64,000 nt of DNA, from NCBI RefSeq assembly GCF_030247195.1, contig NC_080670.1, positions 206,324,546-206,388,545 of the forward strand, read 5' to 3'. Source of the stretch: Topomyia yanbarensis. Taxonomy: Eukaryota > Arthropoda > Insecta > Diptera > Culicidae. Made by a program: the position numbers and the translations under genes. The notes under the pieces were generated by a model that had not been told where the DNA came from, ran no database searches, and worked only from the letters and a program-made list of their open reading frames with translations. Shown here piece after piece: positions 10,766-23,300 of the stretch (its first letter is position 1; each line of letters starts with the position of its first letter).

Positions 10766-13723
10766 TTCACCCCTTACGAAGTGATATAGAAAATATAGAA
10801 AAGAACTACTATCTCGTCTTAGGATCTGTCCAAATACATTAATAAAATATTTACGGTAAGTATTGAAAGACTAATTGCAACCCTTTAAAAAAGAAAGAAG
10901 AAACCATTTCAATTACCCCTGTTGAACAGTTGAACTACCATCCGACACTGTTGGGCATTTATCCTCCCCAAATTAAACCTCTAATTTAATTTCTGGCTTT
11001 ACTGGGAAAGCATCTGAGTTTTCCCCTCATTTCCGACTAATTCAACAACCTTCTCCTAGCGCCGACCAATCGCCGGTACCAGAGAAGAGCGGTGGGAACC
11101 CACCGATTGCGGTCAAAGCCCGAATAGTGAACGGTGCAAAGGCGACGAAATTAGTTGCCGCCGGCGGCTAGCAACCTGGTACGCAATCCTTTTCAAAGGC
11201 ATTCACTCAGAATGATGATGATTATGAGGAGGAGGAGGAGGAGAAGGTTGAAGAAAAGGTGAACGGGAATTTGGAAGAAATCTCTTACACAATCAGCCGG
11301 ATTCGGTCGGTTTGACTTCGTGGAAATCCCAAGATCTAGCCACGTGCGGTGTCTTTTCCGTGGGCTTTCAAAGAAAACTGTTTCAGGTGACATTTTTTTC
11401 ATATCGGGGATAGGGTTTGGTTGAGATCTGATGTGATGTGGATTCTGCTTTAAAAATTAAAGAGACCTAGAATTTTTGGGAGAAAATAAAGAAAGATCAA
11501 AGAAGGAATGGTTGTAGATCATCATTCGTAAATTTTTCTTATGTTTTAAAGATTTTTTTTTTTCAAAATTCATTCAAATTATCCTACATTGTTTCGTTGC
11601 ACATTTTTTTTCGAGAGGAGCGGTAGAACTAGGAGCTCCTCATCAGAATCACTGATTACAATTGCAGTAGAGACGGGAAATGTCACCCACTAAAACACTC
11701 CTTAAGGCCAATTTCAGCGAGCCGTGATTTGGAATGTGATAGTCATTGTACAGTTCGGATATGTGCGGGGTGTAGGGACTTCGCGAGTGCGTGTATCATC
11801 GCGAAGGACTCGAGCGTTTGTACGTTAACATGTTCGATCATCGCCTTTGCGTTAGTATGTCGCGTGTTCCAACGTGTATGTAACTTCGCGTGTATAAATT
11901 CGATTTTATAACCGTGTGTCCATTCTCATATTCGCGTGTGAGGAATTGCACGAAGATCCATCCGAAAAACTACTAAATCGTGACCGACCATCTTATATTC
12001 CGATTATACTTAACAGGTTTCACAGCCATGGAAGACTAAACATTTTCCCTAGTCAATAAGATTATTTTGACGCAAATGCAATTTTTTAAAAGGGCGTAGA
12101 CGTTTCTACATGCATTAATTTCAATTTTTTTTTTGATCGATCGATAACCCTATTTTATATAACAAGACTATCTGAGAAGGAATTACAGCTTCTTCACGAA
12201 AAAAATATGCATTGAAAAAAATGTTTCCACAAAAACAAAAATTTATGTTAAAAATTTAAATTGCAAAAAAACTCATTTTTTATTTTTTTTATATTTTGTC
12301 AACGAAAAGTTAAAGAGAAAAGAAACATTTTGAATGTGATTAGATTGTTGATATGTTATGATGGGGTAACGTGAATAACTTTTAAAAAGGGCCTAATTAC
12401 ACGAATTAATTATTTTTATTGGAGCAAAATTTCAAATATCTCCAAAACTATCGCATTTTGGAAGATTTTTGTTAAATGCATATTGATTTAAAATGATACT
12501 TAGAATTATATTCTGCAATAAAATTACAGTTTTGTATGTAAATGAGTTGAAATTTGAAAACTCGTGTGTTCTTGGATGATCGCGCGCGGACCGTGAATCC
12601 CATACTTAATTTTCGGTGTACTATTCAGATGCTAGAAGAGAGTAAAATTTCCAATTTCACTAGAGTTTCCGGTCATGCCACCATGGAACGTGTTGTCTAG
12701 TGAATATGAGCGTCATTTTTTTTTATTGGTCCAACTGAAGGCATGAGTCTGAGCTGCTATGATCGAAGGCGGAGATTTCCGGACGTGACCGATTGATGGC
12801 CGAGCGAGTGGTGGGTTACCGAAGTATCGCTGTGTCTGCGAGTTCGCGGACGTAAGTACGTTTGGATGATTGCAATTGCACGTTCGTGTTTGCGACAAGG
12901 TTTTTGCTATCGCGAAGGACACGAGCGTTTGTACGTTTGGAATGAGAGAGATTGTGAGTGTATATGAGAGAATATGCAATTTATTGTGTTAATGAGTTTT
13001 AGTATGAATCTTTATTAAGGATATAGTAATAAATAGAAAAATAACATTTTTACCTTCCAATGCTCAATACAATTTTCATATAATATTTACAACAGTCCAA
13101 TTGCGAAGAAAATGCAGCCAAAGACAAGTTCAATTGACGAGTTTTATCCGTTTTCAATAATATTGCAACATAACGAATATATATGAAACCTAAACTGTCC
13201 CTGGCAGCACTGCTCCATCGGAATCCAATCAGACTAATTGCAATAACTTCAGGTATAGAGCTGATCCATTTAACTGAAAATACTGAAATGAAAGGTAATA
13301 GTCACATTTATTAGCCTTACTTATTTTAGTGAGTAAATCTTGTCCCAATCAAAAGTTATAGCTGTTTAAAAACATTGTTGTCCACAAACAACATGGGCAT
13401 GAATGGTTAATCGTATCTTAATTTATCCAATTCGATCTTCCCGAATTAATCGAATCGAATGCACGAATTGATCATCGGAAAAAAGCGACCAACGAATTCT
13501 AAGAAGGATTGCTCACTTTTCTATCATATACGCCAGTTCTGCATCTATTCTCTGACCCAGCTGTTACAAATACGCAAACGAACACATACACAGACTAGCA
13601 AAAATTGTATGCTAGTACTAAAAACTACAGTTAATACAGCACAACCAATATTAGGCTTCTACTTTTACATTTTTTCAACTAGCCTGTGCACGATAACGAA
13701 ATCGATCGATAAATCGACACACA
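10766..13723. other. Gene-free stretch with a direct repeat pair
   Basis: No exon or RNA gene was recognised. The 29-30 bp phrase tcgcgaaggactcgagcgtt tgtacgtt at 11797-11826 recurs with one change at 12908-12937, about 1.1 kb apart, and both lie in locally CG-rich islands (11740-11990 and 12560-12960) unlike the AT-rich DNA between them. This could be the remains of a repeat pair flanking an element, but no LTR ends (TG...CA) could be set with confidence. Confidence 0.4.
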
Positions 13724-13870
13724 ATGACTCCCACTGTGCTAGCCGTGTCCACCAACACTGTCATCAAGCTGTGGAACAATGTCTGCAAACACGGCCCACA
13801 GCAAGAGCCAATCCACGTCGATCCATCAGTCTGCCACGCCAGCATGCACAGGCTAATGGTTGAGCGATAG
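13724..13870 (+). pseudogene. Coding-like remnant of unknown family
   Basis: A 48-codon frame reads MTPTVLAVSTNTVIKLWNNV, then CKHGPQQEPIHVDPSVCHAS and MHRLMVER before TAG. After the stop the same frame continues with YGAGAKYEETRSP before another stop. The composition (WNNVCKHG, VCHASMHRLMVER) looks like folded protein and not random translation, but I do not recognise the family. No credible splice site removes the stops, so it may be a decayed copy of a cellular or mobile gene, or chance. Confidence 0.25.
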
Positions 13871-13949
13871 TATGGTGCAGGTGCAAAGTATGAAGAAACA
13901 CGGTCTCCTTGATGCACCACTATCGAGGCATAATACAATAACCATCTTA

Positions 13950-15670
13950 AAGCTTCTCTGAAACTGATGCACAGATATGCTCGATGATGATTGCAATGCC
14001 GTTAAACCCATCAACCAAGGGGAGGGATTTAAATAATTTTAAAATCAAAAAATCTAGTATGGCAAGCAATACGTTCCTGCGGTTTGAAGTCTACCATTTT
14101 TACATCACTGGAACTATAAAAGCGTAATAGATGCGATTCGATCGTCTTAGTAACCTTTTCTTTTTTTTTTTTTGAGATTATTAGTTCCCCATTGTTTTGA
14201 TCGGATTTGGTGTTTGTACACTACACTCAAACAACACTCAATTGGTACACGAGAATGACATCAGGCCACCAAATTGCCCTCAGATTCAGCCCCTTCGAAT
14301 TTAATGGGGCGATTTGGAAGAGTAAAAAAGACTGATAAAGCAGCTCGAAATATACGGAGGTTAAAAAAAGTTGGGCTAAGGTGTCCAATAAATGTGATTG
14401 TCCAGAAGTTGATGAATAGTTTTCGATCGAATATTCGCTAAGTCGTGAAGAAACAGCATTAATTTTATGTGGTCTTCCAACCATTCCAGTTTAAAAATTT
14501 TATGAACAAAAAATTTATGAACAATTTTGTTTCTGAATGGGGATAACCTGTCCTTCCTGTAAGAGATGGATCAATTCAGAGCTAAAACTTCTAAATAATT
14601 AGGAATAACTGTACAATATGTTCGAGTACCGTATGGTAGGCCCAATAGTAACCTGCAGCCTTTTCTTGTAAGAAGCTGCGTAAAAGTTACAGCCAATTTG
14701 ATTTTTTCGGGACAACCTAGATGGACGACATGTTAGTGGATAGAGGTGGTTTATTAGGAGGAAACATTTGTTGCTGATCTTTTCGACGTATTGTCGGAAT
14801 AATAGCTTTGGAGTCAAGGATCAGGTCACGGTAGAGTGCTTCGAGAAAGAAATTTGTAATTAACTATTTATAATTATATTCGTTAAGCATTCAATCGAGC
14901 ATATTTAGCTCTGGAGATGGAAGGTGTTAGCTCTACTGTACATCCAACGATCTATTTCAAGAATTCATGTTCATATACTCACATTCTAAAGTCGCTATCT
15001 TATCGATTATATCCCGAACGAATACACGCTATAATATCAAAATTCTACTTTTAAGTCTAGCGCGTATTTAGAACTAAACTATTGTTAAAATTTCGTATAA
15101 AGATAGATAGTAATTAGCCTACGAGGTCTGCCCATATGAAACATATTTTTAAGTAAGCAGGATACTGAACTTCACTTCACGATGTGTCGTTTAATGGTCT
15201 AAGCATTATTTGTGCATTGTTTTCGGAATCGTTTCTACCCGACTTACAAACCTACAGACAACGTCCTTGTGAGAAACAAGAGCCACCGGACCATAGTTGG
15301 ACATTAATGGAATTTTTAATCCTTTCGTAAAGGTTTGCTGATTGCTCCATCTCTTTTCTTTTCTATTTTTTTCGTGTTGTTGCAATTATGTTTCAACTCC
15401 ACTTCGCGAAGTGCCTAACCTTCTTGATAATGTTTGCTGGTGGAATGAAATTTTCCATCAGCAATAGGTTCTCAGATTCAATGAAAATCGAATCGAAACC
15501 TTCTCCAAATGATCAACCTGTTGGCAAAACCTAGATTGACAAACCTTACGCCATCCCGGCACGAGGAATATCCACATAATTCTACCTGTCCTTTCGCAGT
15601 CAAATTCGTTACAGGTATCGTGAGATTATGCAACGTGATACTTGGTCGTATCCTGTGTAACCAATGTTTG
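13950..15670. other. Gene-free stretch
   Basis: No exon with splice context, no RNA gene and no coding similarity were recognised. It contains the repeat copy 14917-14972 (matching 4202-4260). Minus-strand frames of 72-85 residues at 14227-14817 have no recognisable features. Confidence 0.45.
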
Positions 15671-15678
15671 GTCAGAAA

Positions 15679-15822
15679 AAGCAAGAATGACCTTAAACAA
15701 ACATGATTGCTTGCTGCAAGTATTTTACGCAGAAGGGTCGTGTCTACGTACCCGCACGGAAAGTTGAAATTGATGGAGTAATTACCAAGACGGCTGACCT
15801 GGGCAGATCTACTGAAGATTTA
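15679..15822 (+). pseudogene. Fragment of non-LTR retrotransposon ORF1, frameshifted
   Basis: SKNDLKQ is followed, after a one-base frame change near 15700, by NMIACCKYFTQKGRVYVPAR and KVEIDGVIT. This aligns with NDLKQ-(A)NDIAC...YRVYIPxRKVEIDGVVT of the fragment at 5937-6182. The sequence then loses similarity. It is a short, truncated and broken copy. Confidence 0.6.
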
Positions 15823-16857
15823 CTGCCTTGTAAAGAGCCCACGTTTCAGTCAGCGAAATTTTTTTTATTCAGTTCGTTTATTTAACAGGCACAAATGCGT
15901 TAGCTTGGCGGTGCCAAATTCTTTTTTTTACATTTGGAATATCTTAAAACTAGGAGGTTACAGTGCACATTTTTTATGATGTTAAGAGGATCACTTTTTC
16001 ACGGCTATCTTAAATACGATTCGATTGAATAATAGCTTTTTACGAAAAAAAATTACAGCTATCTTAGGACTAGGAATGCAGATTAATATACAAGAAGGGA
16101 AACAACTTTTTATGAGGCATTTCACAGCTATCTTAAAACTAAGAATACAATTAGGTAAACAAGACGGGGAAGAAAAGTTCCCAGTCAGTGGAAATTGTGG
16201 ATTGCAAACAATTCTGTCTAGCAAAAATCGCTGAGGATTAGATAATCACTTATTCTCTATCGGCTTCGTTTCGTGTGACTGTCAGCTTTGTTAAGCTTCG
16301 TCTTCTTGGATCGGGTCCGTCCGACAGTTTTCCTTTTTTGTACTGCGGGTAATGAGCTATCTCCATCGTAATCAATTGGGCTAGAATCGATTGCTGCAGT
16401 AAACATAGTGTGGAAAATGCGGAGCTTTTGATACTGTACAAAGTTGTTCCTAAGGTGAAAAAAGTCCGCATAAACTCTTAACATGTTTCGCGAAGAACTC
16501 TAAACACTTTTTCACAGCAATGCAGGTCATGACAAACGTTCGTCTACCTTAGCTAATCGAAAGAGGAGTCTTTTAGATACCCTGGGTAATCTACATGAAC
16601 CAAACATCAACCGTTCTCGCTGTAGTGTGCTGTGAAAGACTAACTAGCCAGCTAATTGACGAGGAGAATGAAGCAGAGCGGATATAGGTTCCTCTTGGGG
16701 AGTGCACTGCGGTGACGTCCTGCTTCATGCTAAAAGGCAACTAAGTAAAGGTCTATATCGGCATTTTAAGTTAGCAAGAGAATGCAAGGGGGATACACAT
16801 GATTTGGTTTGAGTGGGATGGGGGCTGATTTGTTCTGTTTCCAATCAATGAGTGATC

Positions 16858-16904
16858 TACGTGTTCGTACGAAACTTTCTACAAGTTTGACGTACGAACA
16901 CGTA
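16858..16904. repeat. Short perfect inverted repeat
   Basis: The arms tacgtgttcgtacg (16858-16871) and cgtacgaacacgta (16891-16904) are perfectly complementary around a 19-nt spacer. The spacer contains a further weak inverted pair (aaactt / aagttt). Function is unknown; it may be the tip of a small hairpin element. Confidence 0.5.
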
Positions 16905-16929
16905 CATTTTTTAATTCATATATAATCAC

Positions 16930-19369
16930 TGGTTGATGGTGTGGGTTAGTGCTGAGCCTGTGGCCTTCGACTGGCATAATACATTCTCATTGATTCGGAT
17001 GTTGTCATGACTGGCTGGTGAATATGTGTACCTACTTACTAGTGAATCAATTTGATTTGATGATTGATTTGTTGAAGGACCTATAAGTTTATGCTAGTGG
17101 TCGACTCTTTCAAACTTCGGTGTGCGGTTAGTTCAGTAAAAGACTGGTGGGCTGGTAGCTGAGAGATGACCGGTTGTTGGGCGTTTTAACTGCTTCATGT
17201 GGCACATAAAAGTACTTCACTACTCTAACATATCATTCGATTCAGATTGGATTCGTTCGAAAATGAGATTTTATTTGTGATTCTGAAGGGCTTAGCAGTC
17301 CACGAATTGAAGGGACCCGAACATATGTTATGGGTTTAAACACCACTTTGTAAAGACCATAAATATGGTCCGAGTTAAATTTCACAACCAGCCAAACAAC
17401 ATGAAATGGTCTTAATAATCTATAAATAGACCGAAATAGGGTTTAGTATGTGGCATCTACCGGGTTTTGGTGACAGTGTTGTCATGAGTTGTACATTTGG
17501 TCTCTTAAGCTTTTTTCACAAATTTTCCTAATTTATCAAAAAAAATATCCCTGTTCACGACGTGATATAGAAATCACGACCTGTTATTTTAAGTTCTACT
17601 GATTGTTTTTGTAGAAATGGGTGCGTATCTTACGCGAGTGATACTGAAATGAGCGTGCAATACGTTTATTTATAGTTTCGAGTAATTTTAATATCTTACA
17701 TAACAATCAGTGTTTATTGATTTTTTGATTTCGGTGCTTAAGTTTTTTATTCTATTTTCAACAGGTAGCTACCAAATTTTAGAAAGAAATATTTCAAAAA
17801 GAAAAATTTGGTAACAGTATTAGAGTCTGTTGAATCATTTAAACGGTGGTCGAATCTTCTCGATGCGTGCCCTCCCCTGCTGGAGCCTTCTGTGACAAAC
17901 TAATCGCGGGCTCTAAAAGCAGCAAATTCCAATATCTTCTGTTCTTGGGAAATAGCAGGTTACGACGCACCTTACACGTTTCATTAGCTTTCATAGCCCT
18001 TGGCTTCATCTTATTTCTCATTTCTTCAACAATTAGTGCGCTTTTCCCATCATTGAAGTAGAAACTTCCTTACAAATTCCGGATAAATCCGAACTGGTGC
18101 TTTTCCGAACGAACGTCCAAAAATCCGAACAGTCCTCCTAAATTCTATACGTTTGAAATGGTTGGGTATAACCAACGGTTTTCAGACAGTGTCTTTTTTA
18201 ACGCTTTGTTCGAAATCTGGGGGAGCGAATTTCTCCAATCATAATATATGCACTTAATATGTATGATGACCGGGCAATCCCTTTCCATTAGAATAATTTA
18301 ACGCATTCTCCAACAATATTTTAAAATGAATATCACATCACATTGATGATAAGGTAGTGAGTACAAGGCCAAATACCCCATGGCGATGAATAAAATGATT
18401 AGCTACAGAATAATGTACAGCTGTAGGACTTGTATTAGGAAATTAGATTATGCTTAATAGTTAGTAGGTCGTGGATTGTGCTGAGACTGCGGCTATGGCC
18501 TTCGACTGGCAAGCTTGTTGGTGAATGTATTTCTACTTAGAAGATAATTGTTTTATTCTCTTGCCGTGGGGTGATTTCATTTTATTGACCCGTGGTTGCA
18601 AGGAAAAATAACTAATATGATCAACGAGCACAGCACTTTTTAAGTTATTTTCGTGGTCTCACTCAAAATCACTCGGACACTGCTTCGATAGAAGTTTAAC
18701 AATTCCCAATGATTTTAGATTCGTTGTCAGTTGTCGGCAAAATTTTACCCAATAAAGTTATCTTTCAGAACCTCAATTTCAGTAATGTGGTTGTTTAAAG
18801 TGCCACCTAGTGGTGAATATGTGAACAAATTGGATGCCTCCGTATAGATTATCGAAAAATGCCACCTAAATTTGAGAAACATTGGTTCGGTAGCTAGACT
18901 AGATCGATTCGGCTCAAAAATTGAATCAGACACTGCTGGTGGGAATAAGAATTAACTCAGGGCTGGTATCATTGGGTCATTATTTCTTATCACTCTAGTT
19001 CCCATACGCAAGGATCTTAACATTGACACCTTCCAGGTCCATTTCGCGTTTCATCAAGTATTTCTGGATGAATAAAGAGATCTGCCAAGATTGAAAGATG
19101 TCAGTACAATGTTGCGAACATGATGAAACTGTATTATAGAGGGTATTAAATCGGGAGCCACGTTTTCTCTTTCAATACACGTCCAACTTTACAGACACTG
19201 GTACAAATCTTGCCGCAACTAAAATCAATTCTCGCTGTGTACCTGTGCAATGGCCGAAGCTTCTTTCAGCCTCGGCTCTCATTCATCTCGTTCCGAGTTG
19301 CAGTATAAAAATAATAACGAAGCTTTTGTTCGAACTGAAATAAAATTTGGAAAAAGCTCGTTTCCAAAA
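16930..19369. other. Gene-free stretch with diluted repeats
   Basis: No gene was recognised. The phrase tggccttcgactggca occurs at about 16971 and 18499 with related flanks (gtgctgag upstream; ggtgaat downstream), marking two copies of a dispersed repeat. The block at 17361-17430 matches 32581-32648. Frames of 60-71 residues at 17839-18061 lie on both strands over the same DNA and look non-coding. Confidence 0.4.
17361..17430 (+). repeat. Dispersed repeat, direct copy at 32581-32648
   Basis: Both sites share an aatatggtccg, aaatttc(a/g)caacca, aaatggt(c/t)t, ataaata series in the same order and spacing. Neither carries a coding frame, and the family is not recognised. Confidence 0.5.
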
Positions 19370-19581
19370 TTAGTTATGGAATTTGCGTTTCGACTTCATC
19401 TCATCAGAATTCGATACTAACTTATTGACAGGACTAAACTAGCGGCAGATTGACGATAGCTCCCAAAAACAAAAACACAAGCTCCTAGTCATGCGTGATG
19501 TCCCGCAAGAAAAAGAGTTATGTCAATAAGTTAGTGTCGAATTCTGATGAGACGAAGTCGAAACGCAAATTCCATAACTAA
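19370..19581. mobile_element. MITE, 212 bp, with 61-bp terminal inverted repeats
   Basis: The arms 19370-19430 and 19521-19581 are inverted copies with only two mismatches. The outer ends read ttagttatggaatttgcgtt and the mirrored aacgcaaattccataactaa. If the element proper starts at gttatgga, it is flanked by TA on each side, as expected for a Tc1/mariner-type target. The inner part contains tctcatcagaattcga and gatgtcccgcaag, linking it to the element at 9949-10765. Confidence 0.75.
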
Positions 19582-20077
19582 TTTAGTAAAAAGTTTTGTA
19601 CTCTTCACGCGCAAAGATGGTTTTAAATAACTTGCTCCTTAATGGAGCAAAATTTTTCCAACAAATTTCTCCACTAAGGAAAACTATATCCTACTGTGTT
19701 AGAATGTTGAGTTCAGCTTTACCAATGCATTCACAACATTTCATTCGAGTCGGAGAGGGGTTTGTTTACATCCGTTTTTCGAACTATACTCTGGGTCAGG
19801 GTTGATTAAAATTTTATGCCACAGTTACAAATTGCTTGCTAAATAGGATAGTTTTTACAGAACTTCGATACCTTTTCTGTATCGCGATGATCAGGTGTGG
19901 CATTTCCGACTCCGTCAGAATAGGTAGCACGTACCGGAAGCTATCAAAAAACATCAGAGATGATAGCCTAATCGATCTTGAAGGCTCTACGTACACTTAC
20001 CTAATAGTTTCGTTTGTTCTCGTTCCCAAGACCCAAAGCACATAAATTAACCCAACGACTTCCGCATGACTTAAATC

Positions 20078-20083
20078 TTTATT
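20078..20083 (-). terminator. Polyadenylation signal of the Gln-rich secreted protein gene
   Basis: The minus strand reads AATAAA here, about 265 nt downstream of the stop codon at 20349. It is the first canonical signal after the stop. Confidence 0.55.
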
Positions 20084-20348
20084 AACCAATCAAGAAGCAT
20101 AAAATCAAAACTCACTTTTCAGTCTTCCCTACTCTCTATGCACAACCGGATCTCCAGAAACTATTTCCATCAAAAAGCGCTAAAAACTAACGGAGCTTAC
20201 GAACAAAACAACGACGCTTGCCTTTTTTGCGTACAAACTTATGCTACACTATCAACATCAACGACAAGAACAACAGCAAACAACCGACCGACAGCCAGAT
20301 AACAATGTGAAAAGAAAAATCCTTCTAACTCGGAAACTGTGCTCTGCT

Positions 20349-23300
20349 TCAGAAGTTATACTTGAGCCCGCTGCTGCTGAACTTAACTTGCGACACTTCG
20401 TTGGAGGGTGAGAAGGCAACCCCGATCACTTTGTTGGGGGTGGCTCTCTCACCCGTTGCTGATGAGGGTGCTGAGGCTGAATCCTGCTGTTGCTGTTGTT
20501 GTTGTTGCTGCTGCTGCTGTTGCTGCTGCAACTGCTGGATATACTCAAACTGCGACTGGGGGCTCTGATCCCGTTGCTGTGGCTGCTGCTGCTGACCTGC
20601 GTAGGCTTGGGCAGCCTGATGCGACAAAATCAGTTTCCGTTTTGAAAGGGTGGTTGCGTGCGTTTGGCGGGGGGTTGAGAAGGAGAGAGAGAGAAAGATG
20701 GAAATAGAATGGTTAATTAATAGCTTGTTGGACAGTTTTCAGTTTGTAAAGCTACCGGGCGAGCCGGGTTGTTTCACCGGTTGTTGAAAAGAGATTATGA
20801 CAAGCTACATTAAACATTAATGGTTCGAGTTATGGCGGGTGGTTTTACGTGTGAATGGGATTCGTGTGGTCACATGGCTCGGGTGGCTTCTCGATTGGCG
20901 CGCAGATACCACGGATATTGATGGGGAATTTTGTTATTTCAGATGGTTTCGGAAATTTTAGTCGAAATTTGGTCGAAAATGGGCAATGGAACGTGAATTA
21001 ATTAGTTTACAATGGTGTAATAATATTGGCTGCTGAACGAACCTGTTGACTTTGCAGATAGGCCTGGATGTCCTGCGGGGTATAAAACTGCTGCTCCTGC
21101 TGTTGTGATTGTTGTTGTTGTTGCTGCTGCTGTTGTTCACCTTGCAATTGTCGTTGCTGTTGTTGTTGCTGTTGCAATCGACGCTGTTCAGCGGCTAGCC
21201 TAATGTTAGGGTTAATGTAGTTTTCCTGGGTAGTGGTAAATTGAGGTTGTCCTGCGTCACCGGTCAATGGAGATGCGAATCTATGCTGCGGTTGTTGATA
21301 GTACTGTTGATAAGCGGCGGGATCGTTTTGAGCGTAGGTTTGAGGTAGAGGCTAAAAAGACAGAAAGGAAAATTATTTTTGCTTCAGCCCACTTAAATGC
21401 AATCTAGTCAGCCGAGCGAGTACTTCCGTTTGTCAACAACGCTGACAGCATTTAAACAGTGCTCAATTAACTTTTGAAAGTGTAAACATAAACTTGTTTT
21501 TTTTTATCTGGGGTGAAATAACTTAATGCCTTTCCGGATGCGACACGGAAGCACTTGTGGAAAAACAAACCCGTAAGTCAATCTTCAGTTTAGGGGGGGA
21601 GCGTTAAGGGAGAAGCGAAAAAAAACTTTGTCACTTTTCGGTTACTTTTATCCTTTTACTTCGGTGGATTATTGAATTTGGTTGACACATTGTTTTTGGA
21701 TGGGAAGCTGTTTGGGAAAAAAAACATTCGCCGTAAGCAGGGTCAGGCACTTTATGTTATTGAATTAATTCGGAGCCGGAAAATGGTAGGAAGAACTGGC
21801 AACAGAAGAAAAGGTTGAGAGTTTCGCCATAGCATTTCCCACAACTTCTCCTACAAATGACGGATAATCAATTTTTTTATAATTTCAGTGTATCGTGTAA
21901 ATTGTCAAAAATTCCATGCCGGACACTGTGGAATGAATGTGAAACAAAAAAGTAATCTTGATGAAGTCTTGAACACACCCTGCAAATACTACTTACCCAA
22001 CGAAATTGCATCGTGTTAGTTGAAAACAGCTTCGGAGAAGTGCATATAATAATTTTTAGTCTATGTAGCAAACCGGCCATTTCTGAAAACTAAAGTTTTT
22101 TTGCCTTTTTCAGAACTGAATTGAAATACAACTGATTGTTCTATATGAGGATTTAGCCACGCAGGTTCTGGCTGAAAATCAAACCAAGTGTGGTTAAAAA
22201 ACTGAATGTTTCACAAATCGAATGGAATGGCCACATCAATGTCCAGGAGTTCTCCAATTGCTGAGTGGCAGAATATTGCGGTTAAATAACATGTGCGCAA
22301 ACTGTATCAACATTTGCCAGTTTTAAACCATTGTACTATTTTTTTTATTAACCAAAAATGTTCAATTTGGGAAGCGATCTGCAATTGCGGCATTCAAATT
22401 GCGAATAGAGCAGAGCTGTAAAATCGAAAATTCACACCACAACGACCTTGAGATGGTATCGAATAAGCAACGATAATTAGGATCCAGGAAAGAGCAAACA
22501 TAAACGATCCAGATCTGTTATATTAAAAATTGAAGTAGAATTGGAAAGAAAATATAAAAAGGTGAGAATAATTATCCCTAACTGTATCTTAAAATATATC
22601 AAAAATTGAAGTGGAATTGGAAAGAAAATGTAGAAAAGCAGATAAATAAGGTACTGATTTTATTGTACACAGGTTACCATAAGGTATTTTTCTCAAGTAT
22701 CCCACAAAATAAATTTGTTTTTTTGTATTTTCTAGACGAAATTAACATTCCATGAGCAGCAAAAGAAAAAGACCTGCATTGTAGGCCTGGTATCGGTGAT
22801 TCCAAGTAAGTTGACAAATGTCGTGATTTATTGATTTTCACATTTTCAAACAGACGCGGACAGACGAAGGACGGTAGCGGTGAAAGTGGACGTGAGCCAA
22901 TCCTCTTCTAGCCTCCACTCCATTCCCTCAACGTACAAATAAACAACACTGGCCATCCAGTGGAACACAAATCGCCGTCGAGGATTCTTTGGTGACAAAC
23001 AGAGAATCAGCTCCGATTAACTCCATTTGCTTGACGTTGCAGAAGACAAACCTCCTGGACCACAGGAACTCGGCGTCATGGTCTGCAGATCGCCGTCATC
23101 GGGGATAACATCTGTCGGTCGGTAGATCTAGTCATCCGAGTCAATGCACCAGCGCGAATGATAGCACTCGATATCGAAATAATGGCCGTCACCAGCGGGA
23201 TTGAATATTCAGTTCAGTGCATCATGCTCGACGGGGCTCAGAATAATGTGGGGCTCCCGTCTCGTGTGTGTGCAACAGGAGGGGGAACAGGATCGTTCCT

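Noticed and set aside
20362..20707. Plus-strand frames with poly-Cys and poly-Ala/Val
   Set aside because: They are antisense readings of the polyglutamine codons in the last exon of the Gln-rich gene.
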